Positions 7,335 to 15,895 of a DNA stretch of 64,000 bases are shown here, one piece after another. The position numbers and the translations under genes are program-made. The notes below the pieces were generated by a model. It was not told the origin of the DNA and ran no database searches. It saw only the letters and a program-made list of their open reading frames with translations. This DNA comes from Patescibacteria group bacterium. GTDB taxonomy: Bacteria > Patescibacteriota > Microgenomatia > UBA8517. Location: contig DASZQR010000010.1 in the NCBI GenBank assembly GCA_035549555.1, positions 310,001 through 374,000 on the forward strand, read 5' to 3'. Positions within the stretch are counted from its first letter, which is position 1. Each line of letters begins with the position of its first letter.

Positions 7335-10300
7335 GAAGGCTGTCAATTTCGCGCATTAAGTTCGGGCTCCAGGAAATTCCAAAATTAAGCTCAACTCTTC
7401 GTCCTGTCCCCTCAAAAATTAATACTACCTTATCTCCTCCCGGATTTTGCAAAAGTAGAGATTTAAGTTCCTTTAATCTTTCAACATCTGTATCTTTAGG
7501 GATTTTAAGCAAAAACTCCTGCTTTTTATTTTTAATCGTGTCTTTTGTATCTATTGTATCTACAAGCATATTAATTTCATCTTCCCGTGCATCAAGTTTA
7601 CCGCTAAGTAATACTGGAGTAGCTTCAATCCAAAGTTTTTGTGTTTCTTTATAAAGCTTCGGGAAAATCACCACACGCACGCTTCCTGTTTCATCATCAA
7701 CCCTGGCAAACGCCATTTGGGCTTGAGTTTTCTTGGTAACAACAACTTTCACTTCGCTAATTACTCCAGCAAATTTGATTGGTTCTTTTGGAAAATGGTC
7801 CGGGCTAAATTCATTTGCCCGGTGTGTTGAATAATTCATCAGCTCTCCGATAGTTTCATTTAGAGGCTTGGCTGAAAGAGAAAATCCTAAGAGTTGTTTC
7901 TCAAAGCTTTGCATCTCATCTTCAGAAAATTCATCCACATTAGCAAGCTGAATATTGGTTGGCGCAGCTTTTTCTATCATCTCGTCTCCAAAAAGACCTT
8001 GCTGTGCTGCAGCTTTTTTAGGTTTTATCTTTGCTTTTATCTCATCAATAGACGAGAAAACTGCATTTCTTTTGCCAAAAATGCTCATTGCCCCAACTTT
8101 AACAAGGCTTTCCAAAACTTTTTTATTGACCCGTCTTCCGTCAATTCTTTCAAGAAAATCATATAAATTCACAAAATCTCCTTCCTTTCGTGCTTCAAGA
8201 ATTGCCTCAACTGCTGCATGCCCCACATTTTTAATTGCAGAAAGCCCAAACCGTATCGCATCAATTCCGTCTGCTGTTGTTTCAATTGTAAATCCAACAT
8301 CAGATTTATTAATATCAGGCGGCAAAACAGTTATCCCCATACGTCTGCATTCCCCAATTGCTTCAGTTATTTTATCTTTATCGTTTGATTCACAGGTCAG
8401 AAGCGCAGTCATATATTCAACCGGGTAATTTGCTTTCATGTAGGCTGTTTGGTAAACAACCATTCCGTATGACGCAGCATGTGCTTTATTAAATCCATAA
8501 GCCTGAAAGGGTTCAAAAAGTTGCCATAAATGCTCCGCAAATTCTTTTGTTTGCCCATGAGCAATAATTCCGTTCACAAGCTTTTCTTTTTGTGCTGCCA
8601 TTTCTTCTGGAATTTTCTTTCCGACAGCTTTTCTAAATTTATCCGCTTCTTCCCATGTATATCCGGCCAAATCAAGTGCACAAAAAAGAAGATCGTCCTG
8701 ATAGACAATCAATCCATAAGAGGCCCCCAAAAATTTCTCCATTCTTGGATCCAAATAACTAATAAGTTTTGGATTATTTTTGCGGGCAATATATTCAGGA
8801 ATAACAGCGATTGGACCAGGGCGATATAGCGCAATCATAGCCATAAGGTCTTCAACTTTATTCGGTTTCAGTTCTTTTATATATTTTGTCATTCCAGCGC
8901 TTCCAAGCTGAAAAACTCCCATTGTCCCCCCTTCAGCAAGCATATCAAAAGTCTTTTTAGCTCGAGGATCGTTTTCAATCGGGATTTCATGCAAATCAAT
9001 TTTTGTTTTATGTCTTTCTTCAACAATTTTCACAGCAAGCCCCAAAATTGATAAGTTTCGTATACCAAGCATGTCAAACTTAATAAGCCCAACATCTTCA
9101 GCCGCATGCATTTCATATTGAGTTATAATTTTGTCTCCATCACGTTCTTTTTGAACAGGTGAAAAATCTGTCATTGTAGTTGGAGCTACAACAACTCCAG
9201 CTGCGTGGACTGATACATGCCGAGCGCTTCCTTCAACTTGTTTGGCTAAATCTATAATTTTTTTCGCATCAGGATCAGTATCATAAAGGTTTTTAAGCTC
9301 AGGGTTAACTGTTAATGCTTTATCTATATTAATTGGAAATCCCTGTTTTGGAGGTGGAATCATTTTGGAAATACGGTCCCCCACAGCGTATTCATAGCCC
9401 AAAACTCTTGCAACATCGCGCACTGCAGCCCGAGCAAGCATTCTTCCAAAAGTACAAACCTGCGCAACTTTATCAGCTCCATATTTCTGCGAAATATATC
9501 CAATAATTTGATCACGTTTATCGTCTGCAACATCAAAATCAATATCAGGCGGCGAAGGTCTATAAGGATTTAAAAATCTTTCAAAAGGCAAATAATATTT
9601 CACAGGGTTTACTGTTGTGATCCCTAAAACAAACGAAGTCAAACTTCCAGCTGCCGATCCTCTTGTATTTGTAATAATTCCTTGCGAACGAGTCCACGCT
9701 GCAAGGTCCATATCAATCAAAAAATAAGGTGCATAACCTTTTGTATTAATAATCCCAAGCTCGTGATCTAATCTTTCCTGAAGTTCTTTTGTTGGTTCCC
9801 CAAATTTTTCTTTTAATTTTTCATTTGCAATTCTTTTTAGATATTCACCTGAATCTTCGTCATTTGGAAGAGGAAATTTTGGGAAAAACCATTTTCCAAA
9901 AGTAGAAATTTCCAAATTACATTTCTCTGCAATTTTGACTGTATTTTCAAGTGCATCTGGGTAATCTGGAAAAAGCGCAGCCATTTCCTCATAAGGCCTT
10001 GCATAATAAGTTGGCGCGTCAACCATTCTTATTCGTTTTGTCTCTGTGACTTTCTTTCCTGTTGCTACACAAACCAAAACATCCTGAGCATTAGCATCTT
10101 CCTTATTTATATAATGTGCATCATTTGTAGCAATTAATGGTATTCCCATTTCGCGAGAAAGTTTCACCACATTTTCATTTACCAGTTTTTCAATTCTTGA
10201 TTGCTCACGAAGCTCTGCTTTCATTTCATCGGGCGCAGTTTCAACATGTTTGTCATATTCGTGTCGCTGAATTTCCAAATAATAGTCATCACCAAACACT

Positions 10301-10794
10301 TGTTGAAACCAGGTCGCAGTTTCCTTTGCTCGCTTTGGATCTTCTTCAATAAAAGCTCTTGCAATTTCTCCGTTTACGCAAGCTGAAGTACAAATAATTC
10401 CCTTAGAATATTTCTCAATAAGTTCTCTCTGGATTCTTGGCCTGTAATAATAGCCTTCCAGATGAGCAATTGAAGTAATTTTCATCAAATTTTTATATCC
10501 CTCTTCGTCTTTGGCAAGAAGAAGCAAATGATTGTAATTAAACCTTTCTTTTTCTGGCCTTTCCTTGTGATCATGAAGAACCGTATAAGCTTCGACTCCA
10601 ATAATTGGTTTGACATTTTCCGCCTTTGCTTTTTTATAAAATTCAATTGCGCCGTACATTGTCCCGTGGTCTGTAATAGCTACAGTATCCATTTCCATTT
10701 CTTTGACGCGAGTAAGTAATTTTGAAATTTTACTTAATCCATCAAGAAGCGAATATTCAGTATGAAGATGCAAATGTACAAACTTATTGGCCAT
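7324..10794 (-). CDS. dnaE: DNA polymerase III alpha subunit
   Basis: The replicative polymerase, 1156 residues, which is normal for DnaE1-type enzymes. The N-terminal PHP domain begins HLHTEYSLLDG and includes ITDHGTMYGAIEF. The polymerase core has RGSAAGSLTSFVLGI and the catalytic PPDIDFDVADDKRD near 417, followed by GRMLARAAVRDVARVLGY. Helix-hairpin-helix and OB-fold regions follow (near 980-1070, VISEVKVVVTKKTQAQMAF). The C-terminal part resembles the tau-binding end. No proofreading exonuclease is fused. A -10-like TAAAAT lies 5 nt before the ATG. The upstream orphan gene ends 12 nt before, so the two may also be co-transcribed. Confidence 0.96.
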   Translation of the reverse strand: MANKFVHLHLHTEYSLLDGLSKISKLLTRVKEMEMDTVAITDHGTMYGAIEFYKKAKAENVKPIIGVEAYTVLHDHKERPEKERFNYNHLLLLAKDEEGYKNLMKITSIAHLEGYYYRPRIQRELIEKYSKGIICTSACVNGEIARAFIEEDPKRAKETATWFQQVFGDDYYLEIQRHEYDKHVETAPDEMKAELREQSRIEKLVNENVVKLSREMGIPLIATNDAHYINKEDANAQDVLVCVATGKKVTETKRIRMVDAPTYYARPYEEMAALFPDYPDALENTVKIAEKCNLEISTFGKWFFPKFPLPNDEDSGEYLKRIANEKLKEKFGEPTKELQERLDHELGIINTKGYAPYFLIDMDLAAWTRSQGIITNTRGSAAGSLTSFVLGITTVNPVKYYLPFERFLNPYRPSPPDIDFDVADDKRDQIIGYISQKYGADKVAQVCTFGRMLARAAVRDVARVLGYEYAVGDRISKMIPPPKQGFPINIDKALTVNPELKNLYDTDPDAKKIIDLAKQVEGSARHVSVHAAGVVVAPTTMTDFSPVQKERDGDKIITQYEMHAAEDVGLIKFDMLGIRNLSILGLAVKIVEERHKTKIDLHEIPIENDPRAKKTFDMLAEGGTMGVFQLGSAGMTKYIKELKPNKVEDLMAMIALYRPGPIAVIPEYIARKNNPKLISYLDPRMEKFLGASYGLIVYQDDLLFCALDLAGYTWEEADKFRKAVGKKIPEEMAAQKEKLVNGIIAHGQTKEFAEHLWQLFEPFQAYGFNKAHAASYGMVVYQTAYMKANYPVEYMTALLTCESNDKDKITEAIGECRRMGITVLPPDINKSDVGFTIETTADGIDAIRFGLSAIKNVGHAAVEAILEARKEGDFVNLYDFLERIDGRRVNKKVLESLVKVGAMSIFGKRNAVFSSIDEIKAKIKPKKAAAQQGLFGDEMIEKAAPTNIQLANVDEFSEDEMQSFEKQLLGFSLSAKPLNETIGELMNYSTHRANEFSPDHFPKEPIKFAGVISEVKVVVTKKTQAQMAFARVDDETGSVRVVIFPKLYKETQKLWIEATPVLLSGKLDAREDEINMLVDTIDTKDTIKNKKQEFLLKIPKDTDVERLKELKSLLLQNPGGDKVVLIFEGTGRRVELNFGISWSPNLMREIDSLLEA

Positions 10795-10805
10795 GAATCA
10801 TTTTA

Positions 10806-11207
10806 TCACGACACTTCATCTATTAATCGAACAATATAATCCTTATCATGTTTAATTTTATTTTCACGAATTAATCCCCAAAATGCTGTCACAAAATTAT
10901 AGCTCCCAGGGGTTTTAAACTCATCAGATAACATATTTGTTGTAACATCTCTAATTCCCGTTTCTCTTTTTAACATATCTAAAATTTTAAATTGAATTTT
11001 TCCAATTTCAGATAAATCTGTACTTACTTCAAATTTTACAAGATCTTCATTTATATCTTTCATCAATTGATATCTTCTTTGAATTTCACCAACATGATCC
11101 ATCACTTTTTCGGGACTTTCTCCCTTTTTTAATTCATCAACCAAATTATAATTATGAAGACCCCGTATTCTTTTAATCTCATCTGTAACTTGTAATGCTT
11201 CTACCAT
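10806..11207 (-). CDS. Hypothetical protein (133 aa) upstream of dnaE
   Basis: Not recognised. A highly charged, helical soluble protein (KRIRGLHNYNLVDELKKGES, VGEIQRRYQLMKDINEDLVK) with a C-terminal FVTAFWGLIRENKIKHDKDY. It has no Cys or signal sequence. It lies between gatB and dnaE, with its own promoter at 11214-11241 that starts the transcript at the ATG. A DNA-associated role beside dnaE is only a guess. Confidence 0.6.
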   Translation of the reverse strand: MVEALQVTDEIKRIRGLHNYNLVDELKKGESPEKVMDHVGEIQRRYQLMKDINEDLVKFEVSTDLSEIGKIQFKILDMLKRETGIRDVTTNMLSDEFKTPGSYNFVTAFWGLIRENKIKHDKDYIVRLIDEVS

Positions 11208-11213
11208 AAAACT

Positions 11214-11241
11214 AATATATCAATTCTTTTTATTTAGTCAA
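11214..11241 (-). promoter_or_regulatory. Promoter of the 11207 gene, leaderless spacing
   Basis: On the minus strand: TTGACT (11236-11241), a 16-nt spacer, TATATT (11214-11219), then 6 nt to the ATG. It overlaps the 3' end of gatB. Confidence 0.5.
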
Positions 11242-12525
11242 TAAGTCTCTTAGAAGCTGTTGTACTAATTTTGGTTCTCCTTTTCCTTTCAATTCTTTCT
11301 GCACTTGTCCAATCAAAAATCCAATAACATTTCCGTTTCCGCTTTGGAAATCCTGCACTGCTTTTGAATTATTTTTCATTACATTTTCTACTACATTTTT
11401 AGTTTCCTCGTCACTTGCATAATCTTTCTTCAATAATTCATAAACTTTCTTCATCATCAGAGCCGGTTCTTCAAACTCTTTATCCAAATTTGTATTTACC
11501 ATAAGTCCTGCAACGTCTTTCGGCATTATGCCATCTAATTTTTCTTTAATTGCTCTTTCAAAATACAAAGCACGATCGCGATCATCTACTAGCACTTCAA
11601 TATAAGTTTCACTCAATCCAAACTCTTCTTTATATCTTTTCCTTTTTTGATTTGGAAGTTCAGGTATTTGTTGTTCCAAGACATCAATAACATCTTTAGT
11701 AAAAGTGATTGGCGGAATATCCGGCTCTGGAAAATATCTATAGTCATTTGCTTCTTCTTTCTTTCGCTGCAAAACTGTTTTCCCGGTTCTTTCATCAAAT
11801 CCTCTTGTTTCCTGCCCTGGAGTTTCGCCATTTTCCAAAATTTCCTGCTGTCTTTTTAATTCTGCTTCGACTGCTTTTTTCAGAAATCCAAAACTATTTA
11901 TATTTTTAAGCTCTACTTTGTAATTTGGCAATTCAATTTGCCCTGGTTTTTTCAAAGAGACATTCGCTTCAAGTCTCATACTCCCTTTTTCCATATCAGC
12001 AGTAGATATGCCTAAATATCTAACAATTCGCTGTATTTCCTTCAAAAACTCAACTACTTTATCGACAGAATCAAAATCTGGTTCAGTCACCATTTCCATA
12101 AGGGGAACACTTGAGCGATTAAAATCTACCAAACTTTTTCCATCAGTATGTTGAAGCTTTGCGGTATCTTCTTCAATATGAACCCTGCGAATTTTAATTC
12201 CATTTACTTCTCCTTCATAGGCAAGAGGTAAATCATATTGAGAAATCTGATAGGCCTTTGGTAAATCAGGATAAAAATAATGTTTGCGATCCAGTTTTGA
12301 AAAATTATTTATTTTACAATTTAATGCTAACCCAAACTTAACGACAGAATGGATTGCGTTCACATTTGCAAATGGCAATGCTCCAGGAAGCCCCAAACAA
12401 ACAGGGCAAACTTGCGTATTCGGCGCCTTTCCAAAATGATCTGCAGAGCAAGAGCAAAACATCTTTGATTTTGTCGCAAGCTCCACATGGACCTCAAGTC
12501 CAATAACAGTTTTAAAGTTTTTCAT
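11230..12525 (-). CDS. gatB: Aspartyl/glutamyl-tRNA(Asn/Gln) amidotransferase subunit B
   Basis: GatB phosphorylates the misacylated Glu- or Asp-tRNA and transamidates it with GatA. Recognisable blocks are TVIGLEVHVELATKSKMFC at the start, CPVCLGLPGALP (Zn-type Cys), DLPKAYQISQYDLPL, MEKGSMRLEANVSL, and DYRYFPEPDIPPI. The C-terminal GatB/YqeY tail is present (NGNVIGFLIGQVQKELKGKG). I use the ATG at 12523-12525 (MKNFKTVIGLEVH). A longer in-frame start at 12564 would add residues atypical of the family. It overlaps the MFS gene end by 14 nt. Confidence 0.95.
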   Translation of the reverse strand: MKNFKTVIGLEVHVELATKSKMFCSCSADHFGKAPNTQVCPVCLGLPGALPFANVNAIHSVVKFGLALNCKINNFSKLDRKHYFYPDLPKAYQISQYDLPLAYEGEVNGIKIRRVHIEEDTAKLQHTDGKSLVDFNRSSVPLMEMVTEPDFDSVDKVVEFLKEIQRIVRYLGISTADMEKGSMRLEANVSLKKPGQIELPNYKVELKNINSFGFLKKAVEAELKRQQEILENGETPGQETRGFDERTGKTVLQRKKEEANDYRYFPEPDIPPITFTKDVIDVLEQQIPELPNQKRKRYKEEFGLSETYIEVLVDDRDRALYFERAIKEKLDGIMPKDVAGLMVNTNLDKEFEEPALMMKKVYELLKKDYASDEETKNVVENVMKNNSKAVQDFQSGNGNVIGFLIGQVQKELKGKGEPKLVQQLLRDLLTK

Positions 12526-13741
12526 ATCTAAATAAATAAACGACTCCAATACAAATAAGTCCAAGTAATATAACTAAAACTCTTACTCCCAGTAAATCAG
12601 TAATTGTAGCTGAAAAAAGAACTGGAATAACTGTGGCAAGAGTTGTCAGAAACCAGAAATTTCCAAAGACTCTTCCCAATAAATCTTTTGGTGTTTCTTC
12701 TTGCAAATAAGTAATAGATGGAACTAAAGTTCCGACAGCTCCCATTCCCGCAACCACAAAGAAAATTGCAGCAACTGCAATACGCACCCACATCAAACTG
12801 ATAAACGGAATAAATATTGCAACAACCAGGATTGAAATTGCAAAAAGAGTAAGCGATGACAAAATAACGGTTTTTCGCTTAATATGTTTTTTGAAAAACT
12901 TTGAAATCAAAAGTGTTGCGATGATCGCTCCAATTCCAGCAGGGACAATAACAATGAGGCTTGAAGTGTTTACAGATACCTTCATAATATCCGTTGCAAT
13001 TCGGGGCAAGTTTGTAACAATAACTGTCAAAATAACCTGCACTCCAAGAAGAAGTGAAAACGGGAAGAAAACTGATTTTGTGTTTCTTATAAATTCGTAA
13101 CCTTCAACAATTTGATCAAAAAACTTCTTAACTCCTTTTTCAAAAGTTGTTGGAAGCTTTGCTGATGGTTTTAATTTCGGTAAAAAAGTAACCGCAACAA
13201 AGGCAATAAATAAACATAGCGATACTAAAAACAAAGTTGCACGGAATCCAAAAACTGTATCAAGTAATCCTGCAGCTCCAAATCCAACAACAAGAGAGGA
13301 TTGTTGAGTTATAAAAAAGAAAGAATTGGCCTGAGGCAAATCGTCATCTTTAACTAAAACAGGCAGTGTCGCCGCTTCCGCTGGAACATAAAATTGATTG
13401 AAAAGAGAATAAAGAAAAACAACGATATAAGATAAATAAATTAATTTTTTATAAAGCAAAATCGCAAATAAAAAAACAACAATTGATTGCAGCAAATTAG
13501 AAATCATAAGTACAATTCTTTTCTCCATTAGGTCAGTCCATGCTGCCGCAAAAGGCCCAAATAAAACTGCAGGAAGCGCATAAGCAATCCAAAGAAGTGA
13601 TGTGGCAATTGTAGATCCAGTCTCCTGAAAAATATGAATTAGAATTACAAAGCTCAAAATATTTATAGTTAGCTGCGAAAGAATTTGGGAAATCCAAAGA
13701 GCAGTAAATTTGTAATTCTTAAATAATTTACTTTTTAACAT
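12512..13741 (-). CDS. Major facilitator superfamily transporter
   Basis: A 409-residue polytopic membrane protein from the ATG at 13739-13741 (MLKSKLFKNYKFTALWISQ). About 11-12 hydrophobic segments follow. The MFS-type loop AAAWTDLMEKRIVLMISNL after the second pair of helices resembles motif A of the drug-efflux/enterobactin-exporter-like (MFS_3) group. The domain-linking loop contains FEKGVKKFFDQIVEGYEF. Substrate is unknown. The gene overlaps gatA by 14 nt and gatB by 14 nt, so it is embedded inside the gatCAB operon and translationally coupled. The longer reading back to 13867 overlaps gatA heavily and is unlikely. Confidence 0.88.
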   Translation of the reverse strand: MLKSKLFKNYKFTALWISQILSQLTINILSFVILIHIFQETGSTIATSLLWIAYALPAVLFGPFAAAWTDLMEKRIVLMISNLLQSIVVFLFAILLYKKLIYLSYIVVFLYSLFNQFYVPAEAATLPVLVKDDDLPQANSFFFITQQSSLVVGFGAAGLLDTVFGFRATLFLVSLCLFIAFVAVTFLPKLKPSAKLPTTFEKGVKKFFDQIVEGYEFIRNTKSVFFPFSLLLGVQVILTVIVTNLPRIATDIMKVSVNTSSLIVIVPAGIGAIIATLLISKFFKKHIKRKTVILSSLTLFAISILVVAIFIPFISLMWVRIAVAAIFFVVAGMGAVGTLVPSITYLQEETPKDLLGRVFGNFWFLTTLATVIPVLFSATITDLLGVRVLVILLGLICIGVVYLFRYEKL

Positions 13742-15104
13742 TTTCAAATTTCCTTCCCAATTCAAAAAGTTCTCCTTCTCCAAATCTTGGCCCAATAAGT
13801 TGAAAACCAAGAGGTAAATTATTTTTTGTTTTACCGTAAGGAATTGCAATTCCCGGAATCCCAGCAATATTTGCTGTCACAGTAAAAACATCAGCTAAAT
13901 ACATTTTAATTGGATCGTGCGCCTTTTCTCCAAGTTTAAAAGCTGGCGTTGGAGAAACCGGAGCAAGTATTGCATCAACTTCCTTAAAAGCTTCGTCAAA
14001 ATCCTGAATTATTTTAGTACGCACTCTCTGAGCTTTCAAATAATACGCATCATAATATCCAGCGCTTAAAACATAAGTCCCAAGCATTATCCTCCTTTTT
14101 GCTTCATCTCCAAAAGCATCTCGGCCGTTTCCAAATCGAATTCCATCATATCTTCCCAAATTTGACGAAACTTCTGCTGGCTGAATAATGTAATAAGCAG
14201 AAATTCCATATTTTGTATAAGGCAAACTGATATCAACAAATTCAATTCCCGTTTCTTCAAAAACTTTCTTAGCATCCATTACACTTTTCTTTACCTCCTC
14301 ATCAAGCCCTTCAATAAAATATTCTTTCGGAATTCCAATTTTGATTTTTTTCTTTTCAAGATTTCCTAAATCAAAATTTTTAACAGTCGCATCCATTCCG
14401 TCTTCTCCCTTTATTATTTCATAAACTTTTTGTACATCTTCCACACAGTTTCCAATTGGCCCAGGACAATCAAGAGAACTTGCCATCGCAATCACTCCAT
14501 ATCTTGAAACAGTTCCATAAGTCGGTTTTAGTCCAACAACACCGCAAAAATTCGCAGGGTTTCTTATTGAACCTCCAGTGTCAGTTCCAGTTGCAACAAG
14601 ACAAAATTCTGCAGCAACCGCAGCAGCGCTTCCCGATGAAGATCCTCCTGGCACATAATCGCTGTTATGTGGATTTTTTGCCGGACCAAAATCAGAATTT
14701 TCGCCGCTTGATCCATGAGCCCAGGCATCCTGATTTGCTTTGCCAAGCATTATTGCTCCAGCTTTTTCCATTTTTGTTACAACTGTCGCACTATAAGCTG
14801 GAATGTAATTCTCCAAAACTTTGCTTCCAGCAGTCGTTCTAATATTTTTTGTGGAGAAAAGATCTTTATGAATTACAGTTACTCCAAGTAAAGGAAATTG
14901 CTTAAACGCTTCTTCTCCAAGATCTTCAATTAATTTATCATCTTCCTTTGCCTGTTTATAGGCTAATTCTTCTGAAATAGTTAAAACCGCATTCAATTCT
15001 TTGTTTCTTTTATTTATATTTTCAAGATATTTATCGACCAATTCGACACAAGTAAACTCTTTCTTTAATAATTTTTCCTGAGTTTCTTTTATGGATTTAA
15101 ACAT
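13728..15104 (-). CDS. gatA: Aspartyl/glutamyl-tRNA(Asn/Gln) amidotransferase subunit A
   Basis: The glutaminase half of the GatCAB complex, 458 residues. The amidase catalytic triad is visible: Lys in TVIHKDLF near 79, the cis-Ser in PGGSSSGSAAAVAAEF near 154, and the nucleophilic Ser in TDTGGSIRNPANFCG near 178, with GVVGLKPTYGTVSRYGVIA after it. It releases ammonia from glutamine for GatB. It overlaps gatC by 8 nt. The presence of the complex implies that Gln-tRNA (and possibly Asn-tRNA) is made by the indirect route. Confidence 0.95.
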   Translation of the reverse strand: MFKSIKETQEKLLKKEFTCVELVDKYLENINKRNKELNAVLTISEELAYKQAKEDDKLIEDLGEEAFKQFPLLGVTVIHKDLFSTKNIRTTAGSKVLENYIPAYSATVVTKMEKAGAIMLGKANQDAWAHGSSGENSDFGPAKNPHNSDYVPGGSSSGSAAAVAAEFCLVATGTDTGGSIRNPANFCGVVGLKPTYGTVSRYGVIAMASSLDCPGPIGNCVEDVQKVYEIIKGEDGMDATVKNFDLGNLEKKKIKIGIPKEYFIEGLDEEVKKSVMDAKKVFEETGIEFVDISLPYTKYGISAYYIIQPAEVSSNLGRYDGIRFGNGRDAFGDEAKRRIMLGTYVLSAGYYDAYYLKAQRVRTKIIQDFDEAFKEVDAILAPVSPTPAFKLGEKAHDPIKMYLADVFTVTANIAGIPGIAIPYGKTKNNLPLGFQLIGPRFGEGELFELGRKFENVKK

Positions 15105-15402
15105 TCTTGTTAAGTATTTGTGGCACTACAAAAAATCCATTTATCGTATTCTCTGTCCCGCTTAATGCCTCATCTTGAGTTAAAACTTTTGTTTCATCAA
15201 TTTCATCGTTTCTTAAAACATTTACAAGTCCGGTTGTTTGCGAAGTTGGCTCTACGTTTTTTGTATCAATCTGATTAAGTTCATCAATATGGTCAAGCAC
15301 TTTAGAAAGTTGTTTTGTAAATTTTTCTATTTCTTTATCTGTCAGCTGAAGTCTAGCAAGGCTAGCAACTTTTTTTGTGTCATCCAAAGTAAGTTTTGCC
15401 AT
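15097..15402 (-). CDS. gatC: Aspartyl/glutamyl-tRNA(Asn/Gln) amidotransferase subunit C
   Basis: A 101-residue GatC that wraps around GatA and stabilises the complex. It shows the family pattern: VASLARLQLTDKEIEKFTKQ, LSKVLDHIDELNQIDT, then NVEPTSQ and the C-terminal FFVVPQIL. The ATG at 15400-15402 is chosen because the promoter at 15409-15437 starts transcription exactly there. A longer in-frame reading to 15456 would run through the promoter. First gene of gatC-gatA-MFS-gatB. Confidence 0.92.
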   Translation of the reverse strand: MAKLTLDDTKKVASLARLQLTDKEIEKFTKQLSKVLDHIDELNQIDTKNVEPTSQTTGLVNVLRNDEIDETKVLTQDEALSGTENTINGFFVVPQILNKNV

Positions 15403-15408
15403 GCCTAT

Positions 15409-15437
15409 ATAATATCTTATTGGCTTGACAGTGTAAA
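15409..15437 (-). promoter_or_regulatory. gatCAB operon promoter, leaderless spacing
   Basis: On the minus strand: TTTACA (15432-15437), a 17-nt spacer, TATTAT (15409-15414), then 6 nt to the gatC ATG. Its -35 abuts the -35 of the divergent promoter at 15425-15452, so the two cannot easily be occupied together. Confidence 0.6.
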
Positions 15438-15452
15438 TTTGTAAATTAATAT
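15425..15452 (+). promoter_or_regulatory. Promoter of the winged-helix gene with repeated operator-like sequence
   Basis: TTGACA (15425-15430), a 16-nt spacer, TAATAT (15447-15452), then 6 nt to the ATG. The 17-nt stretch TTGACAGTGTAAATTTG (15425-15441) is repeated exactly at 15782-15798 in front of the next gene. This suggests a shared regulator site. Confidence 0.6.
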
Positions 15453-15458
15453 ACATAT

Positions 15459-15779
15459 ATGTCAGTTGAGCAGTCTATTTTCAAACACACTAATCTCGGA
15501 GAGTGTGAATACACACCCATATTGGGCTTTATAAAATTAAACAATCAAAGAATATATTTAACGTGGCAAGAAGATATTATTTTCGAAAGATTGGCGCAAA
15601 ATCCAAATAAAACAATTCCTTACGGAATATTATTAGATGATTTATATGAAAAAGATGATCGGTTTAATCCCAAAAGACCATTAGTTGTGCTCTCAATGAG
15701 AATAAGCAGTTTGAGAAAAAAACTTCCGGAGAACTTAAGCATCACCAATCAACAGCACTGTTATGTATTAAATATTTAA
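15459..15779 (+). CDS. Stand-alone winged-helix (OmpR/PhoB-type) DNA-binding protein
   Basis: A 106-residue protein matching the C-terminal effector domain of OmpR/PhoB regulators. It has LTWQEDIIFERLAQNPNKT (helix 1 region), then IPYGILLDDLY, and the recognition-helix-like VVLSMRISSLRKKLPE, followed by a beta-hairpin wing ending CYVLNI. No receiver domain is attached, so it is a bare DNA-binding domain. It is divergent from gatCAB, with both promoters overlapping. The 17-nt repeat in front of this gene and the next is a good candidate binding site, implying autoregulation and control of the secreted protein downstream (inference). The response regulator at 16641 has only a receiver domain and could be its partner. 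Confidence 0.72.
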   Translation: MSVEQSIFKHTNLGECEYTPILGFIKLNNQRIYLTWQEDIIFERLAQNPNKTIPYGILLDDLYEKDDRFNPKRPLVVLSMRISSLRKKLPENLSITNQQHCYVLNI

Positions 15780-15781
15780 TA

Positions 15782-15811
15782 TTGACAGTGTAAATTTGCA
15801 GTTTGTATAAT
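15782..15811 (+). promoter_or_regulatory. Near-consensus promoter of the secreted-protein gene
   Basis: TTGACA (15782-15787), an 18-nt spacer, TATAAT (15806-15811). It carries the same 17-nt TTGACAGTGTAAATTTG as the promoter at 15425. Here the transcript start would lie about 78 nt before the ATG, so this mRNA has a leader. Confidence 0.65.
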
Positions 15812-15895
15812 GGCTTTGGTTAAAACGTAAGTTAAATCAAGTAACGAAACTTCTTTTTTCAGAATCCATATAAGGCTCTAAGCAAAATTTATTTT

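Noticed and set aside
7955-8428. 157-codon open frame on the plus strand inside dnaE
   Set aside because: It is antisense to a conserved polymerase region and its residues are low-complexity Ser/Leu/Ile-rich. It has no promoter or start signal.
12526-12564. Upstream start for gatB
   Set aside because: The extra residues are not part of the family, and the chosen ATG gives the standard N-terminus with a short overlap to the MFS gene.
14456-14842. 128-codon open frame opposite gatA
   Set aside because: Gln/Leu-rich antisense shadow of the conserved amidase domain, with no independent support.
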